The notes under the pieces were generated by a model. That model had not been told where the DNA came from. It made no database searches and saw nothing but the letters and a program-made list of their open reading frames with translations. A stretch of DNA of 64,000 nt from Alkalihalobacterium elongatum (GTDB taxonomy: Bacteria; Bacillota; Bacilli; Bacillales; Bacillaceae_F), in NCBI RefSeq assembly GCF_019024285.1, contig NZ_WMKZ01000007.1:81356-145355 (forward strand), written 5' to 3'. Of this stretch, positions 26,336 to 35,300 are shown piece after piece; the first letter of the stretch is position 1; every line of letters starts with the position of its first letter. Made by a program: the position numbers and the translations under genes.

Positions 26336-26453
26336 AGTGGAATTCCAAGTTTATTTTTCATGTGAAGTTTGTCTAATCTAAATAAAATACATCTTACAGT
26401 AGTGCCAGCTTTTTTATTAGTCTGGTTATAACACCAAGGGTTACACTAGCTGC

Positions 26454-26552
26454 AGGTGCCATCGGCTCGAGGTCGCTTCGGTCCATCAACGTATCCAAAG
26501 AACGGACACTTTTGCTGGCCCTCCAGCGCTTGTCGCCGCTAAACGGGCACCT
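26454..26552. repeat. GC-rich palindromic element downstream of hit
   Basis: A 99-base stretch bounded by AGGTGCC (26454-26460) and GGCACCT (26546-26552), clearly richer in G+C than the AT-rich spacer around it. Inside are GCTGG-CCCT-CCAGC and a looser GGTCC...GGAC pair. The motif CGCTTGTCGCCGCTAAACGG resembles dispersed intergenic repeats seen in some Bacillaceae genomes (from memory, unverified). It encodes no ORF. Confidence 0.55.
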
Positions 26553-26563
26553 TTCGCTTTTCT

Positions 26564-26998
26564 TTATTTAATTCCTGATGCGATAGAGGTAGCCATTTCT
26601 TGTAGTTGTTCAAATGAATACTGGCTACTGTGGTCCTTCCATACAGCGCCAAAGCCATCACCTTCACCGTATCTAGGAATAAGGTGGATATGGTAATGGA
26701 AAACAGTTTGTCCAGCTGCTTCACCATTGTTATTTACAATGTTTAAGCCGACTGGGTTAAATTGTTTCTTGATAGAGTTCGCAATCTTTGGAACTACAGA
26801 AAAAAGGTGTGATGCCACTTCTTCATCTAGTTCAAATATGTTTTCTTGGTGAACCTTAGGGATGACTAGAGTGTGTCCTTTCGTAACTTGACTAATGTCC
26901 ATAAAGGCTAAAACGTGTTCATCTTCATAAACTTTTGCGGCGGGAATTTCCCCCTGTACAATTTTACAGAAAATACAGTTTGGATCAAAATTGTTCAC
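26564..26998 (-). CDS. hit: HIT-family nucleotide-binding hydrolase
   Basis: 144 residues from a GTG at 26998 with AAGTGGGG upstream; the longest frame starts at 27016. The catalytic histidine triad is H101-Y-H103-I-H105 (VFHYHIHLIPR). A probable zinc site includes C8 and C11 (CIFC). HINT-type enzymes hydrolyse AMP-lysine or related nucleotide conjugates. The gene lies next to serC as in B. subtilis, but an acyl-CoA synthetase gene and a lipoprotein gene separate it from ecsA. Confidence 0.93.
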   Translation of the reverse strand: MNNFDPNCIFCKIVQGEIPAAKVYEDEHVLAFMDISQVTKGHTLVIPKVHQENIFELDEEVASHLFSVVPKIANSIKKQFNPVGLNIVNNNGEAAGQTVFHYHIHLIPRYGEGDGFGAVWKDHSSQYSFEQLQEMATSIASGIK

Positions 26999-27169
26999 TA
27001 TTATCCCCACTTTCATTTATTGGTACTTTTTACTATAAGTAAAGGATAACGTTTAATAGATGGCGATGCAACATACTAACATTAGAAGATACGAAAAAGT
27101 AAGTAAACAAAGTTAATTACTGTGTTATAAGACAGTTGATAAAATTTAATAGAATTATCATACAGAATA

Positions 27170-27198
27170 TAGACACAGACCGAGCGGTTTGTTATAAT
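27170..27198 (+). promoter_or_regulatory. Sigma-A promoter of the acyl-CoA synthetase gene
   Basis: TAGACA (27170-27175), a 17-base spacer and TATAAT (27193-27198) with an extended TG motif. Confidence 0.7.
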
Positions 27199-27268
27199 TA
27201 TTTTGAACATTATAAAAAAATAAAAAAATTAAGTGTGGAGAAGACATCAAATAGGGGAGGAATACGAT

Positions 27269-28855
27269 ATGCATGTACCTTTAGTTTTAACTCAATTCCT
27301 AGACAGAGCTGTTAGTCTTTATGGAGAGAAACTAGCAATCATTGATGACACTAGAGAATTAACGTATAACCAATTAAATGAAAGAGTGAACCGACTTTCA
27401 CATGGCTTGAAAGCGCTTAATATTGAAAAAGGCGATAAGGTTGCATATTTAGCACCTAATACAATTGAAATGCTTGAAGGTTTTTATGGAGTGTATCAAG
27501 CGGGTGGTATCATGACACCTTTAAATACTAGATTAAAACCTGAAGACTATGTCTTCATTTTAAATCATAGTGAGAGCCAAGTTTTATTTGTTGATGAAGA
27601 ACTTTTTCCTTTAGTTGAACCAGTTTTAAGTGAGTTGAATACTGTTAAGAAAATTATCATTCATGGTGCAACTAAGGCTTATGAAAATGCTGAAAGCTAT
27701 GATGAGTGGTTAAACCAGTATCCAGCAACAGCGTTTGATCGAGTTGAGTTAGAAGAAACTGATGTTGCTAGCTTATTATATACTAGTGGAACAACTGGAA
27801 ATCCAAAGGGTGTATTACAAACACATCGTGCTAACTACCTACACGCTTTAAGTGTTCAGCACCATTTAAAGGTTTCAGATGAAGATAAATTGCTTCACAT
27901 TTTACCTATGTTCCATGTAAATGGCTGGGGTTCTCCGTTCTACTATACAGCTAATGGAGCAACTCAAGTAATGCTTCGTAAAGTAGATCCAAAGGTGATC
28001 CTAGAAAAAGTTCAAAAGTATAACATTTCTATTATGCACATGGCACCAACTGTGTTAAATATGATCTTAGAAGAATATGACCTGACTAAGCCAACGATTG
28101 ATCATGACGTCCGTGTTGTCATTGCTGGGTCGGCACCACCGCCAGCATTTGTAAGACGTGTAGAAGAAGATCTTGGTTGGGAATTTATTCAAGTATATGG
28201 TATGACTGAAACTTCTCCACTAATTACGGTTTCTAGAATTCGTTCTCACCTTAGTGATTTATCAAAAGATCAGCAGTACCGTTTAAAAGCAAAAACGGGA
28301 TACTCGATGATTGGTACACAAGTTAAGGTAGTAGATGAAAATGGAGATGAAATCCCACACGATGGCGTGGCGATTGGGGAAATAGTGACACGTACAAATG
28401 GTGTCATGGAAGGTTATTTAAAAAATCCAGAAGCGACATCAGAAACGATCCGTAACGGTTGGCTTCATACAGGGGATATGGCAACTGTTGATGAAAACGG
28501 GTATATTGAAATCTGTGACCGCAAAAAAGACGTTATTATTAGTGGAGGAGAAAATATTTCTTCCATTGAAGTTGAAGGAGTTCTTTATGACCACCCAGCG
28601 GTACTTGAAGCTGCAGTAATCGCTGTTCCGCATGAAAAGTGGGGAGAAGTGCCACATGGTGTCGTTGTTCTTCGTGAAGGAGCATCTCTTACAGAAGAAG
28701 AACTGATTGCATTTTCTCGTACGAAGCTTGCTAACTTTAAAGCTCCAAAAGGGATCACATTTACTGATGCTTTACCAAAAACAGCGTCTGGTAAAATTCA
28801 AAAAGTTGAAATTCGCAAAGAGTTCTGGGGCGAGCGTGCTCGTCTAGTTAACTAA
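27269..28855 (+). CDS. Long-chain fatty-acid-CoA ligase (AMP-forming)
   Basis: 528 residues from the ATG at 27269 (GGGGAGG upstream). The AMP-binding signature YTSGTTGNPKG is at 171-181, the adenylate motif YGMTETSP near 310, and the C-terminal hinge and catalytic lysine in DRKKDVIISGG and KTASGKIQK. It activates fatty acids with ATP and CoA for beta-oxidation or lipid remodelling. Chain-length preference cannot be read from the sequence. It is a single-gene transcript between a clear promoter and terminator. Confidence 0.87.
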   Translation: MHVPLVLTQFLDRAVSLYGEKLAIIDDTRELTYNQLNERVNRLSHGLKALNIEKGDKVAYLAPNTIEMLEGFYGVYQAGGIMTPLNTRLKPEDYVFILNHSESQVLFVDEELFPLVEPVLSELNTVKKIIIHGATKAYENAESYDEWLNQYPATAFDRVELEETDVASLLYTSGTTGNPKGVLQTHRANYLHALSVQHHLKVSDEDKLLHILPMFHVNGWGSPFYYTANGATQVMLRKVDPKVILEKVQKYNISIMHMAPTVLNMILEEYDLTKPTIDHDVRVVIAGSAPPPAFVRRVEEDLGWEFIQVYGMTETSPLITVSRIRSHLSDLSKDQQYRLKAKTGYSMIGTQVKVVDENGDEIPHDGVAIGEIVTRTNGVMEGYLKNPEATSETIRNGWLHTGDMATVDENGYIEICDRKKDVIISGGENISSIEVEGVLYDHPAVLEAAVIAVPHEKWGEVPHGVVVLREGASLTEEELIAFSRTKLANFKAPKGITFTDALPKTASGKIQKVEIRKEFWGERARLVN

Positions 28856-28856
28856 T

Positions 28857-28895
28857 AAAATGAGGCTGACATAGTCAGCCTCATTTTAGTTTTTG
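28857..28895 (+). terminator. Terminator after the acyl-CoA synthetase gene
   Basis: AAAATGAGGCTGAC (28857-28870) pairs with GTCAGCCTCATTTT around ATA, followed by a T-rich run. Confidence 0.92.
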
Positions 28896-28989
28896 GTAAT
28901 GTTTGCAAATTGGGTTTACTATTTTGTCAAATTGCTCTTGATATGTTTGTGTTATAATTTTTTTGTAACAGAAAGTAGGGGTGAAAGAG

Positions 28990-29490
28990 ATGGAACGTTT
29001 TACTATAATAGCAATATCCTTTCTACTATTGGCTTCTTTTTTAGTAGGTTGTGGACAAGAACAAACTACAGGGCACACAGGTCATGAAGCAGGACATGTC
29101 GAACACTTTAAAGGTGATTTAAGGGAAACAACAGCTTCTATTAATGAACTTCCTGACTTTCTCGAACATTATCATACAAATATTATTGATATATACGAAC
29201 GTGTTCCTCATTATAAGGATCTACTAGAGTACATTCCTTGTTACTGTGGATGTTCTGATTATGTATCTCACCGTCATACTTATGATTGTTTCGTCCATGA
29301 GCATTTTGAAAATGGGTATGTTCAATGGGATGATCATGGAGCAAGATGTGGGGTATGTTTAGAAATTGCATATTATTCGATGAAATTCTACGATGAAGGG
29401 GCTTCACCGTTAGAAATTAGGAATATTATCGATGAATTGTATAAAGATGGGTTTCCAGAGCCGACAAATACACCAATGCCGACTTCTTAA
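28990..29490 (+). CDS. PCYCGC-motif lipoprotein
   Basis: 166 residues from the ATG at 28990 (AGGGG 8 bases upstream). A lipoprotein signal ends at LVGC (Cys21), followed by a His-rich linker (GHTGHEAGHVEH). The motif PCYCGC is at 83-88, with further Cys at 100, 120 and 123 and a His-rich stretch SHRHTYDCFVHEH between. This is the PCYCGC-motif family of Firmicutes lipoproteins. The Cys/His pattern suggests binding of a metal (iron, copper or zinc) or redox activity, but the family function is unknown. An extended -10 (TGTTATAAT) lies at about 28950. Confidence 0.85.
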   Translation: MERFTIIAISFLLLASFLVGCGQEQTTGHTGHEAGHVEHFKGDLRETTASINELPDFLEHYHTNIIDIYERVPHYKDLLEYIPCYCGCSDYVSHRHTYDCFVHEHFENGYVQWDDHGARCGVCLEIAYYSMKFYDEGASPLEIRNIIDELYKDGFPEPTNTPMPTS

Positions 29491-29505
29491 GAACTCATTC
29501 ATTTT

Positions 29506-29615
29506 AAGAGGCTACCTCTCATAGGTGCTATTAAGTCTATTAAGTGGTTAATGTTGTATGTTTTTCATCGCATTCAAACTACGATTTGACTGGCACTCAA
29601 TGGGGGGAGCCTCTT
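29506..29615 (+). repeat. Long-range inverted repeat between the PCYCGC gene and ecsA
   Basis: AAGAGGCT (29506-29513) pairs with AGCCTCTT (29608-29615) across about 94 bases, and two more GC pairs are possible inside. It may be the terminator of the lipoprotein gene or part of the ecsA leader. The rest of the 260-base gap has only a weak extended -10 (TGGTACAAT near 29650). Confidence 0.45.
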
Positions 29616-29751
29616 ATTCAATTATGTTAATCGTTTAAGCATCAATTATCTGGTACAATAAGGTAATAGGTACTTCATTCAGTGGAGACTTTACTACATT
29701 GAATTTAGCTAGAACTGTTAACCAGGAATAACAAAGGAAGGGATAGACGCC

Positions 29752-30495
29752 GTGGGAAAAGTATTAGATGTAAAAAATTTAACGGGTGGTTACCATGCAA
29801 GTAAACCTGTTTTACATGATGTGAACTTCGAGGTTCACCCAGGAGAAATTGTCGGGTTAATTGGCTTAAATGGAGCTGGTAAGAGTACGACAATTAAGCA
29901 TATTTTAGGCCTGATGGAACCAATTAAGGGAAAAGTTACAATTGATGGACAATCGTTTATAGAGAAACCAAATGAATACCGTGCTTCATTAGCCTACATA
30001 CCAGAGATCCCTATTTTATATGAAGAATTAACATTATGGGAACATTTAGAGCTTACTGCAATGGCTTATGGAGTTGATGAAGATACGTTGCAACAAAGAG
30101 GCGAGGCTTTATTAAAAGAATTTAAAATGGATAAAATGAAGCGGTGGTTCCCTTCTCATTTTTCTAAAGGTATGAAACAAAAAGTTATGATTATGTGTGC
30201 ATTTCTAGTAAACCCTAGTGTCTATATTGTTGACGAACCAATTGTAGGATTAGATCCTGTTGGTATAAAATCATTTTTAGATTTAATGGTAGAAATGAAG
30301 GATAATGGTGCTAGTATCCTGATGTCTACACATATATTAGCAACAGCAGAGAAATACTGTGACAGATTTATTATCCTTCACCGTGGAAGAGTAATATTAT
30401 ACGGAACGTTAAGAGATTTACAAAACAAGCTAAACATGCCGAACGGAAGTCTCGATGACATTTATATTGAGGCGACAAAGGATGAAAGCCAATGA
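29752..30495 (+). CDS. ecsA: ABC transporter ATP-binding protein EcsA
   Basis: 247 residues, identical in length to B. subtilis EcsA. Walker A GLNGAGKST is at 38-46, the signature is FSKGMKQK and Walker B is VYIVDEPIVGLD. The GTG start follows GGAAGGG. It overlaps ecsB by 4 bases. Loss of Ecs in B. subtilis impairs protein secretion, competence and sporulation and affects intramembrane proteolysis by RasP. The natural substrate is not firmly known. Confidence 0.95.
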   Translation: MGKVLDVKNLTGGYHASKPVLHDVNFEVHPGEIVGLIGLNGAGKSTTIKHILGLMEPIKGKVTIDGQSFIEKPNEYRASLAYIPEIPILYEELTLWEHLELTAMAYGVDEDTLQQRGEALLKEFKMDKMKRWFPSHFSKGMKQKVMIMCAFLVNPSVYIVDEPIVGLDPVGIKSFLDLMVEMKDNGASILMSTHILATAEKYCDRFIILHRGRVILYGTLRDLQNKLNMPNGSLDDIYIEATKDESQ

Positions 30496-31712
30496 ACGAT
30501 GTTCAACAGTTATGGAGTAGCCGCTTAAAAAGTTATTGGGAAATAGCAATACGGTACATACGTCTTATCGGAAATAGTGGCTTTTTATTTACGATCTACT
30601 TATTAATTATAGTAGGTAGTTATTATTATCGGCATTTTTTAGATTGGCTACCTGAAACTTTTCCAGCTGTTTTGTTTTTTGTCATCGTAAGTGTTCTTTT
30701 ACTCACAAGAGGAGCCGTAAGAACATTTGTTAAGGAAGGCGATTTAGTTTTCCTATTGCCGATGGAAGGTCGCTTACAACCATATTTTCGGTCATCTATC
30801 GTTTATTCTAGTATAATACAAAGCTTTACGATCGTAGTTATATTCTTTATTCTAGCGCCGTTATTTGCAGAGCGGATCAACAGTTCATTTTCGGACTTCT
30901 TATTAGTATTACTCATTTTGGTTAGTGCAAAAGTATGGAACTTATTATGTAATTTTGAAGAACAGCGCCTGGCATCAACAAAAGAAAGAGTTTCTCATAT
31001 TATCTTACGTGCAGTTATTAATGGGACGTTTGCGTTTTTCTTATTTATTGATAATGGTTTAATCTTTTTACTACCAATAGCGGTTATTATGATAGGTATA
31101 TATTTGATTTACTATCGAAAACTTCAAACGAAACATAGTATAAAATGGGAGCAATTACTGTCCATTGAAAATAAGATGCTCACTCATTTTTTCAGAGTAG
31201 CAAATATGTTTACGGATGTTCCTAGTTTAAAAAGCTCTGTCAAAAAGAGAACATGGGCTACATCAATTTTAGCAAGAATTCCATACAACCATAAATATAC
31301 CTTTGATTATTTGTATACAAGAGCTTTCTTCCGTTCAAACGATTACTTTGGTATTTATGTTCGACTGATAATTGTAGGTACCATTGTCTTATTAGTCTTG
31401 CCAGAAGGAATGGTCCGGTACCTTTTATACTTTGTATTTCTCTATATGTCGGGACTACAATTATCTACACTTTGGAAACATTTCTATAAAGCCATCTGGG
31501 TCGACTTATATCCAATTCATGCAAGAGATCGACAACAATCCTTTTTAAGACTTATCTTTGTTCTTCTATGTGTTAAAGCAACGCTGCTTGTCGTATTGTT
31601 AGCTATATTTGCAGAAGGTACGATGATATCACTTATTTTATTACCGCTCGGATTTGCTTTTTCATACGCATATAGTTTTCATTGGATGCATAGAAAGATG
31701 AGAGTAAGGTGA
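30492..31712 (+). CDS. ecsB: ABC transporter membrane subunit EcsB
   Basis: 406 residues with about eight to ten membrane helices in two clusters: four between about residues 25 and 165, several between 175 and 215, and four near 290-400. A polar middle region carries the basic stretch VKKRTWATS. It is the family partner of EcsA, coupled through ATGA overlap. The length matches the B. subtilis protein (408). Confidence 0.95.
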   Translation: MNDVQQLWSSRLKSYWEIAIRYIRLIGNSGFLFTIYLLIIVGSYYYRHFLDWLPETFPAVLFFVIVSVLLLTRGAVRTFVKEGDLVFLLPMEGRLQPYFRSSIVYSSIIQSFTIVVIFFILAPLFAERINSSFSDFLLVLLILVSAKVWNLLCNFEEQRLASTKERVSHIILRAVINGTFAFFLFIDNGLIFLLPIAVIMIGIYLIYYRKLQTKHSIKWEQLLSIENKMLTHFFRVANMFTDVPSLKSSVKKRTWATSILARIPYNHKYTFDYLYTRAFFRSNDYFGIYVRLIIVGTIVLLVLPEGMVRYLLYFVFLYMSGLQLSTLWKHFYKAIWVDLYPIHARDRQQSFLRLIFVLLCVKATLLVVLLAIFAEGTMISLILLPLGFAFSYAYSFHWMHRKMRVR

Positions 31713-31743
31713 GAAAGGTTTTGTATGGAAAGGAGGTTAATCA

Positions 31744-32472
31744 ATGATAGCAGATGCTAGAGTTAAAGATGAACTCCGCAGTTGGCAAAGGAAAATGGAG
31801 AAACGTCAGTCGATGACAGGTCGTTTAGCGAAACGAATTCAAAATAAAGTGAACCAGATAATTCCTGAGAAAGTTCATTATGTCGTAACTACTAGTATTA
31901 AGAACATGGTCCATGCTACCTTAATTGGATCAGAATATACGACTTCTGTAAAGGTAATGCAAAATAAGAGCTTTGAAGAAAGAGAGTCTCAGGTTGACGA
32001 GGCGATAAAAAGGTATAAAAAAGCAGCTGCAGTAGAAGGTGCAGGTACTGGAGCAGGAGGAATTTTATTAGGAATGGCCGATTTTCCCTTGCTGTTAGGA
32101 ATAAAAATGAAATTTCTTTTTGAAACGGCAAGTTGTTACGGTTACGATGTAAACGATTTTAGGGAACGTCTATTTATACTCTATTTATTTCAGCTTGCTT
32201 TTTCTAGTGAAGAAAAGCGAAAAGAAGTTTACGCAATTGTTTCAAATTGGGACGACTATGCTCAAACCATACCAACGGAAGAGCAGTATTTAGAAAATAT
32301 TAATTGGAAGGAGTTTCAACTCGAATATCGTGATCACATCGACTTAGTGAAAATGCTTCAATTAATTCCTGGCTTTGGGGCCATTGTCGGAGCAGCAGCG
32401 AATTATCATTTTTTAGATGTTCTAGGGGAAACCGCAAAAAATGGATATCGGATGAGACTCTTAAAGCTATAA
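31744..32472 (+). CDS. ecsC: EcsC family protein
   Basis: 242 residues. It is soluble to membrane-associated with a glycine-rich hydrophobic centre (AVEGAGTGAGGILLGMADFPLLLG, here AVEGAGTGAGG then ILLGMADFPLLLG) that is the EcsC family signature. GGAGG lies upstream. It forms the third gene of the ecs operon. Its biochemical role is unknown. Confidence 0.93.
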   Translation: MIADARVKDELRSWQRKMEKRQSMTGRLAKRIQNKVNQIIPEKVHYVVTTSIKNMVHATLIGSEYTTSVKVMQNKSFEERESQVDEAIKRYKKAAAVEGAGTGAGGILLGMADFPLLLGIKMKFLFETASCYGYDVNDFRERLFILYLFQLAFSSEEKRKEVYAIVSNWDDYAQTIPTEEQYLENINWKEFQLEYRDHIDLVKMLQLIPGFGAIVGAAANYHFLDVLGETAKNGYRMRLLKL

Positions 32473-32480
32473 AAGGTAAT

Positions 32481-32526
32481 AAAGCACACCAAAGCGCTAA
32501 ATATTAGCGTTTTGGTGCTTTTTTTC
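32481..32526 (+). terminator. Terminator of the ecs operon
   Basis: AAGCAC-AC-CAAAGCGCTAA pairs with TTAGCGTTTTGGTGCTT and is followed by a T-run. Confidence 0.9.
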
Positions 32527-32541
32527 TTACTAATAGTCAAA

Positions 32542-32571
32542 GAGCGTTTTCACTAAATAGTGAAAACGCTC
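32542..32571 (-). terminator. Perfect hairpin, probable terminator of the M20 peptidase gene
   Basis: GAGCGTTTTCACTA and TAGTGAAAACGCTC form a perfect 14-bp stem with a 2-base loop sequence (AA). The U-run on the minus strand is short. Confidence 0.6.
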
Positions 32572-32609
32572 AAGAAATAATAAATAGATCTGCTTTTTAA
32601 TTAAAGGCT

Positions 32610-33788
32610 TTACTCTTCATTAAGATAGTGTAATGTAACATGCCCTAGTGTTTTAGCAGCGATTAACATCGCTCTCTCATCGAAATCAAATTTAGGATGA
32701 TGATGTGGATAAGCGATATTCCATTCTGGGTTTCTAGCACCTGTAAAGAAGAACGAACCTTTCACATGCTGCAGGTAGTAGGCAAAATCTTCACCACCCA
32801 TTTGCGGAGTCATGTTTTCTACCTCATAAACGCCAGGGACTTTATTAGCGACTGTTGCAACAACTTCGGTTTCCACAGCATGGTTAACGACTGCTGGGTA
32901 ACCTCTAAAATAGTGATAAGTGGCTGAAGCATCGGCGGCTAAAGTTGTACCATCTATGATTCTTTTAATCTCTTGTTCCATTTTCGTACGTACGTCTTCA
33001 TCAAATGTTCGTACCGTACCAATCAGCTTGGCAGAGTCTGCTATGACGTTAAACGCATTTTGGGCTTGAAACGAACCGATAGAAAGAACAGCTGCTTTTA
33101 ATGGATCAACTCTTCTACTGATAAGCTGTTGTAAGTTCGTAACAAGTTGAGCACCAATTACTACAGCATCTTTCGTTAGATGAGGCATAGCACCGTGTCC
33201 GCCTTGACCATGAATTTCAACTTCAAAGCGGTCGGCAGCGGCCATAATCGGGCCCTTACGATATTGGATTTTTCCTAAAGGTTCAGTCGCCCATAGATGA
33301 GTTCCAAATACATAATCAACCCCATCTAGGCAACCATCTTTAATCATTGCAATTGCCCCACCTGGAGCATACTCTTCCGCATGTTGATGTATAAATACGA
33401 TCGTTCCAGAGAGCTCATCTTTCATACTATTAAGCACTTTTGCTAACCCAAGTAAAGTTGCCGTATGTCCATCATGACCACAAGCATGCATAGCACCCTC
33501 TACTTTCGATTTATAAGGGACATCTTTTTCATCTTGAATCGGTAAACCATCAAAGTCAGCGCGTAGAGCAATTGTTTTTCCTGGCTTACTGCCACGGAGG
33601 GTGGCAACTACTCCTCTTTCCCCTACACCTGTTTTTACTTCATGTCCAAGCTTTTTATGAAATTCAGCAATGTATGCTGGTGTTTTTTCTTCTTGAAATG
33701 AAAGCTCAGGATATTGATGTAAGTATCTTCTAATATCAACCATTTCTGAATAAATGGCGTCTAACCCTTTGTTAAGTTGTTCTTTCAT
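32610..33788 (-). CDS. yhaA: M20-family amidohydrolase (YhaA-like N-acyl-amino-acid hydrolase)
   Basis: 392 residues from the ATG at 33788, with GGGGTG upstream. Metal-binding motifs HACGHDGHTA (centred near residue 105), HQHAEE, and a late His in YPHHHPKFDFDE mark the M20D (HipO/AmhX/carboxypeptidase) family. It hydrolyses N-acyl amino acids or small amides in the cytoplasm. The gene follows ecsC convergently, as yhaA does in B. subtilis. Confidence 0.88.
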   Translation of the reverse strand: MKEQLNKGLDAIYSEMVDIRRYLHQYPELSFQEEKTPAYIAEFHKKLGHEVKTGVGERGVVATLRGSKPGKTIALRADFDGLPIQDEKDVPYKSKVEGAMHACGHDGHTATLLGLAKVLNSMKDELSGTIVFIHQHAEEYAPGGAIAMIKDGCLDGVDYVFGTHLWATEPLGKIQYRKGPIMAAADRFEVEIHGQGGHGAMPHLTKDAVVIGAQLVTNLQQLISRRVDPLKAAVLSIGSFQAQNAFNVIADSAKLIGTVRTFDEDVRTKMEQEIKRIIDGTTLAADASATYHYFRGYPAVVNHAVETEVVATVANKVPGVYEVENMTPQMGGEDFAYYLQHVKGSFFFTGARNPEWNIAYPHHHPKFDFDERAMLIAAKTLGHVTLHYLNEE

Positions 33789-33873
33789 GACAATCACCCC
33801 AAAACTAAGAAAATGGCTTTCTTAACATAATACTTCGAGAAACGATTGAAATATTCCTCTATTTCAAAATGAA

Positions 33874-34593
33874 TTATAGATTGAACAGTTGAAAGCGAGT
33901 TAAGTAAGCTGCAATGGCAGCAAATTTTCCTGTGAAAAGTAAAATTCCAAGAATGATTAAAATATATCCACTCACTTTTTGAATTTTAGGGATGATGCGG
34001 TTCAGTTTTCGAAGCTTATGCAACGAACGCGACCATAGTAACGCCACAAGAATAAATGGAACACCAAGACCCATCGAGTAAATAAATAACATAAACATAC
34101 CCTTAAACATTGTTTCCGATTCCATTGCTAATAAAAGAATTGACGATAGGACAAGGCCGATACATGGTGACCAGCCTGCGCCGAAAAATAAACCGAATAA
34201 AACAGAATTAGCAAAGCTTGTTGATTTTTTTGGTTCTTTTTTAAATCGTTTTTCACTTAAAAGCATTGATATAGAGATAATTCCTGCCATTTGTAATCCA
34301 AAGACAACAATGATAATTCCACCAATTTGTTGGATTAATTGTTGATTTTCAAGAAATATTCTTCCGATGAACGTAGAAGACGCACCGAGCATTACAAAAA
34401 TTAATGTAAATCCAATAATAAATCCAATACTTCGTGAAAGGATTAAGGATCGATCCGCTTGTATTTGATTATTGCTCACAGAAGTTCCCGTTAATTGTGC
34501 TAGGTAAGCTGGTACTAATGGGAAGATACAAGGAGACAAAAAGGAAATAACTCCCGCAAAAAAAGCTAACCATATTGTAATTTCTGTCATCAT
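33874..34593 (-). CDS. CcdA/DsbD-type thiol-disulfide transporter
   Basis: 239 residues with six membrane helices. Conserved cysteines occur in LSPCIFPLVP (helix 1) and GWSPCIGLVL (helix 4), the pair that carries electrons across the membrane in the CcdA family. It would reduce an extracytoplasmic thiol protein such as ResA or StoA, for cytochrome c maturation or spore cortex synthesis. No partner thioredoxin-like gene is adjacent. GAGGTGAG precedes the two possible ATG starts (34593, 34590). Confidence 0.87.
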   Translation of the reverse strand: MMTEITIWLAFFAGVISFLSPCIFPLVPAYLAQLTGTSVSNNQIQADRSLILSRSIGFIIGFTLIFVMLGASSTFIGRIFLENQQLIQQIGGIIIVVFGLQMAGIISISMLLSEKRFKKEPKKSTSFANSVLFGLFFGAGWSPCIGLVLSSILLLAMESETMFKGMFMLFIYSMGLGVPFILVALLWSRSLHKLRKLNRIIPKIQKVSGYILIILGILLFTGKFAAIAAYLTRFQLFNL

Positions 34594-34769
34594 CTCACCT
34601 CGTTTAATGTTTCAATTCTTATTTTTAAGGAGTTTATGAAATATGAAGACAAGTATTCATATAATACAGTCATTATAACTGATAATCCTTAAATCAAGAA
34701 AATGAACGCGTTACAAAATCATGATAGTTTAAAAATGTGTAGTAATTGTGAAGTTGGTCTTATAACATT

Positions 34770-34785
34770 TCGGTCTCAGGACTGA
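34770..34785 (+). promoter_or_regulatory. Candidate LiaR-binding site upstream of liaI
   Basis: TCGGTCT-CA-GGACTGA is an imperfect 7-2-7 inverted repeat, the arrangement described for the B. subtilis LiaR box. It lies 24 bases before a poor -35 (TTATGG, 34809-34814), which is followed after 17 bases by TACAAT (34832-34837). This is what an activator-dependent promoter should look like. Confidence 0.6.
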
Positions 34786-34868
34786 TCGTAAAACCATTCT
34801 CATGCTCGTTATGGCTCGACTTTTGTAAGTTTACAATAAAGATAACTTAAGATAAAGGAGGCGAGAAA

Positions 34869-35288
34869 ATGAATTGGACTGGTAAAGCGATATTAGGGAT
34901 TGTCCTTCTCTTTATTGGAGCAAATCTTTTCTTACAAACATTAGGTATACAAATCGGAGGGTTAATTGGATTAGCGATTTCAATACTGCTCATTATTTAT
35001 GGATACCAGAAGTTGAAATCAGATGAAGGATCCAATTTGCTCGGAATGGCTATTCTAATTTTTGGATTACTTCTGGCCATTGGTCATCTTCATATATTTG
35101 TTGGTGTTTTTATTGCAACGATGATTATTTATTTTGGTTATCGACTAGTTACTGGTGAAAAAAGTAAAAGTTTGGTTGACCAAGAGCAAGAAGTAGCAGC
35201 AACAACATCTGATGCAACGAATAAAAGTAAAGATGCATTCGATGACGAGTGGAACAAATTTTTAGAAAAAAATCATTTGAAATCATAG
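34869..35288 (+). CDS. liaI: LiaI membrane protein
   Basis: 139 residues with AAAGGAGG upstream. There are four hydrophobic segments in the first 98 residues (WTGKAILGIVLLFIGANLF onward) and a charged C-terminal tail of about 40 residues. LiaI anchors LiaH at the membrane under envelope stress. It is the first gene of the complete liaIHGFSR set and 13 bases before liaH. It is slightly longer than B. subtilis LiaI (126). Confidence 0.88.
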   Translation: MNWTGKAILGIVLLFIGANLFLQTLGIQIGGLIGLAISILLIIYGYQKLKSDEGSNLLGMAILIFGLLLAIGHLHIFVGVFIATMIIYFGYRLVTGEKSKSLVDQEQEVAATTSDATNKSKDAFDDEWNKFLEKNHLKS

Positions 35289-35300
35289 GAGGAATAAAAA

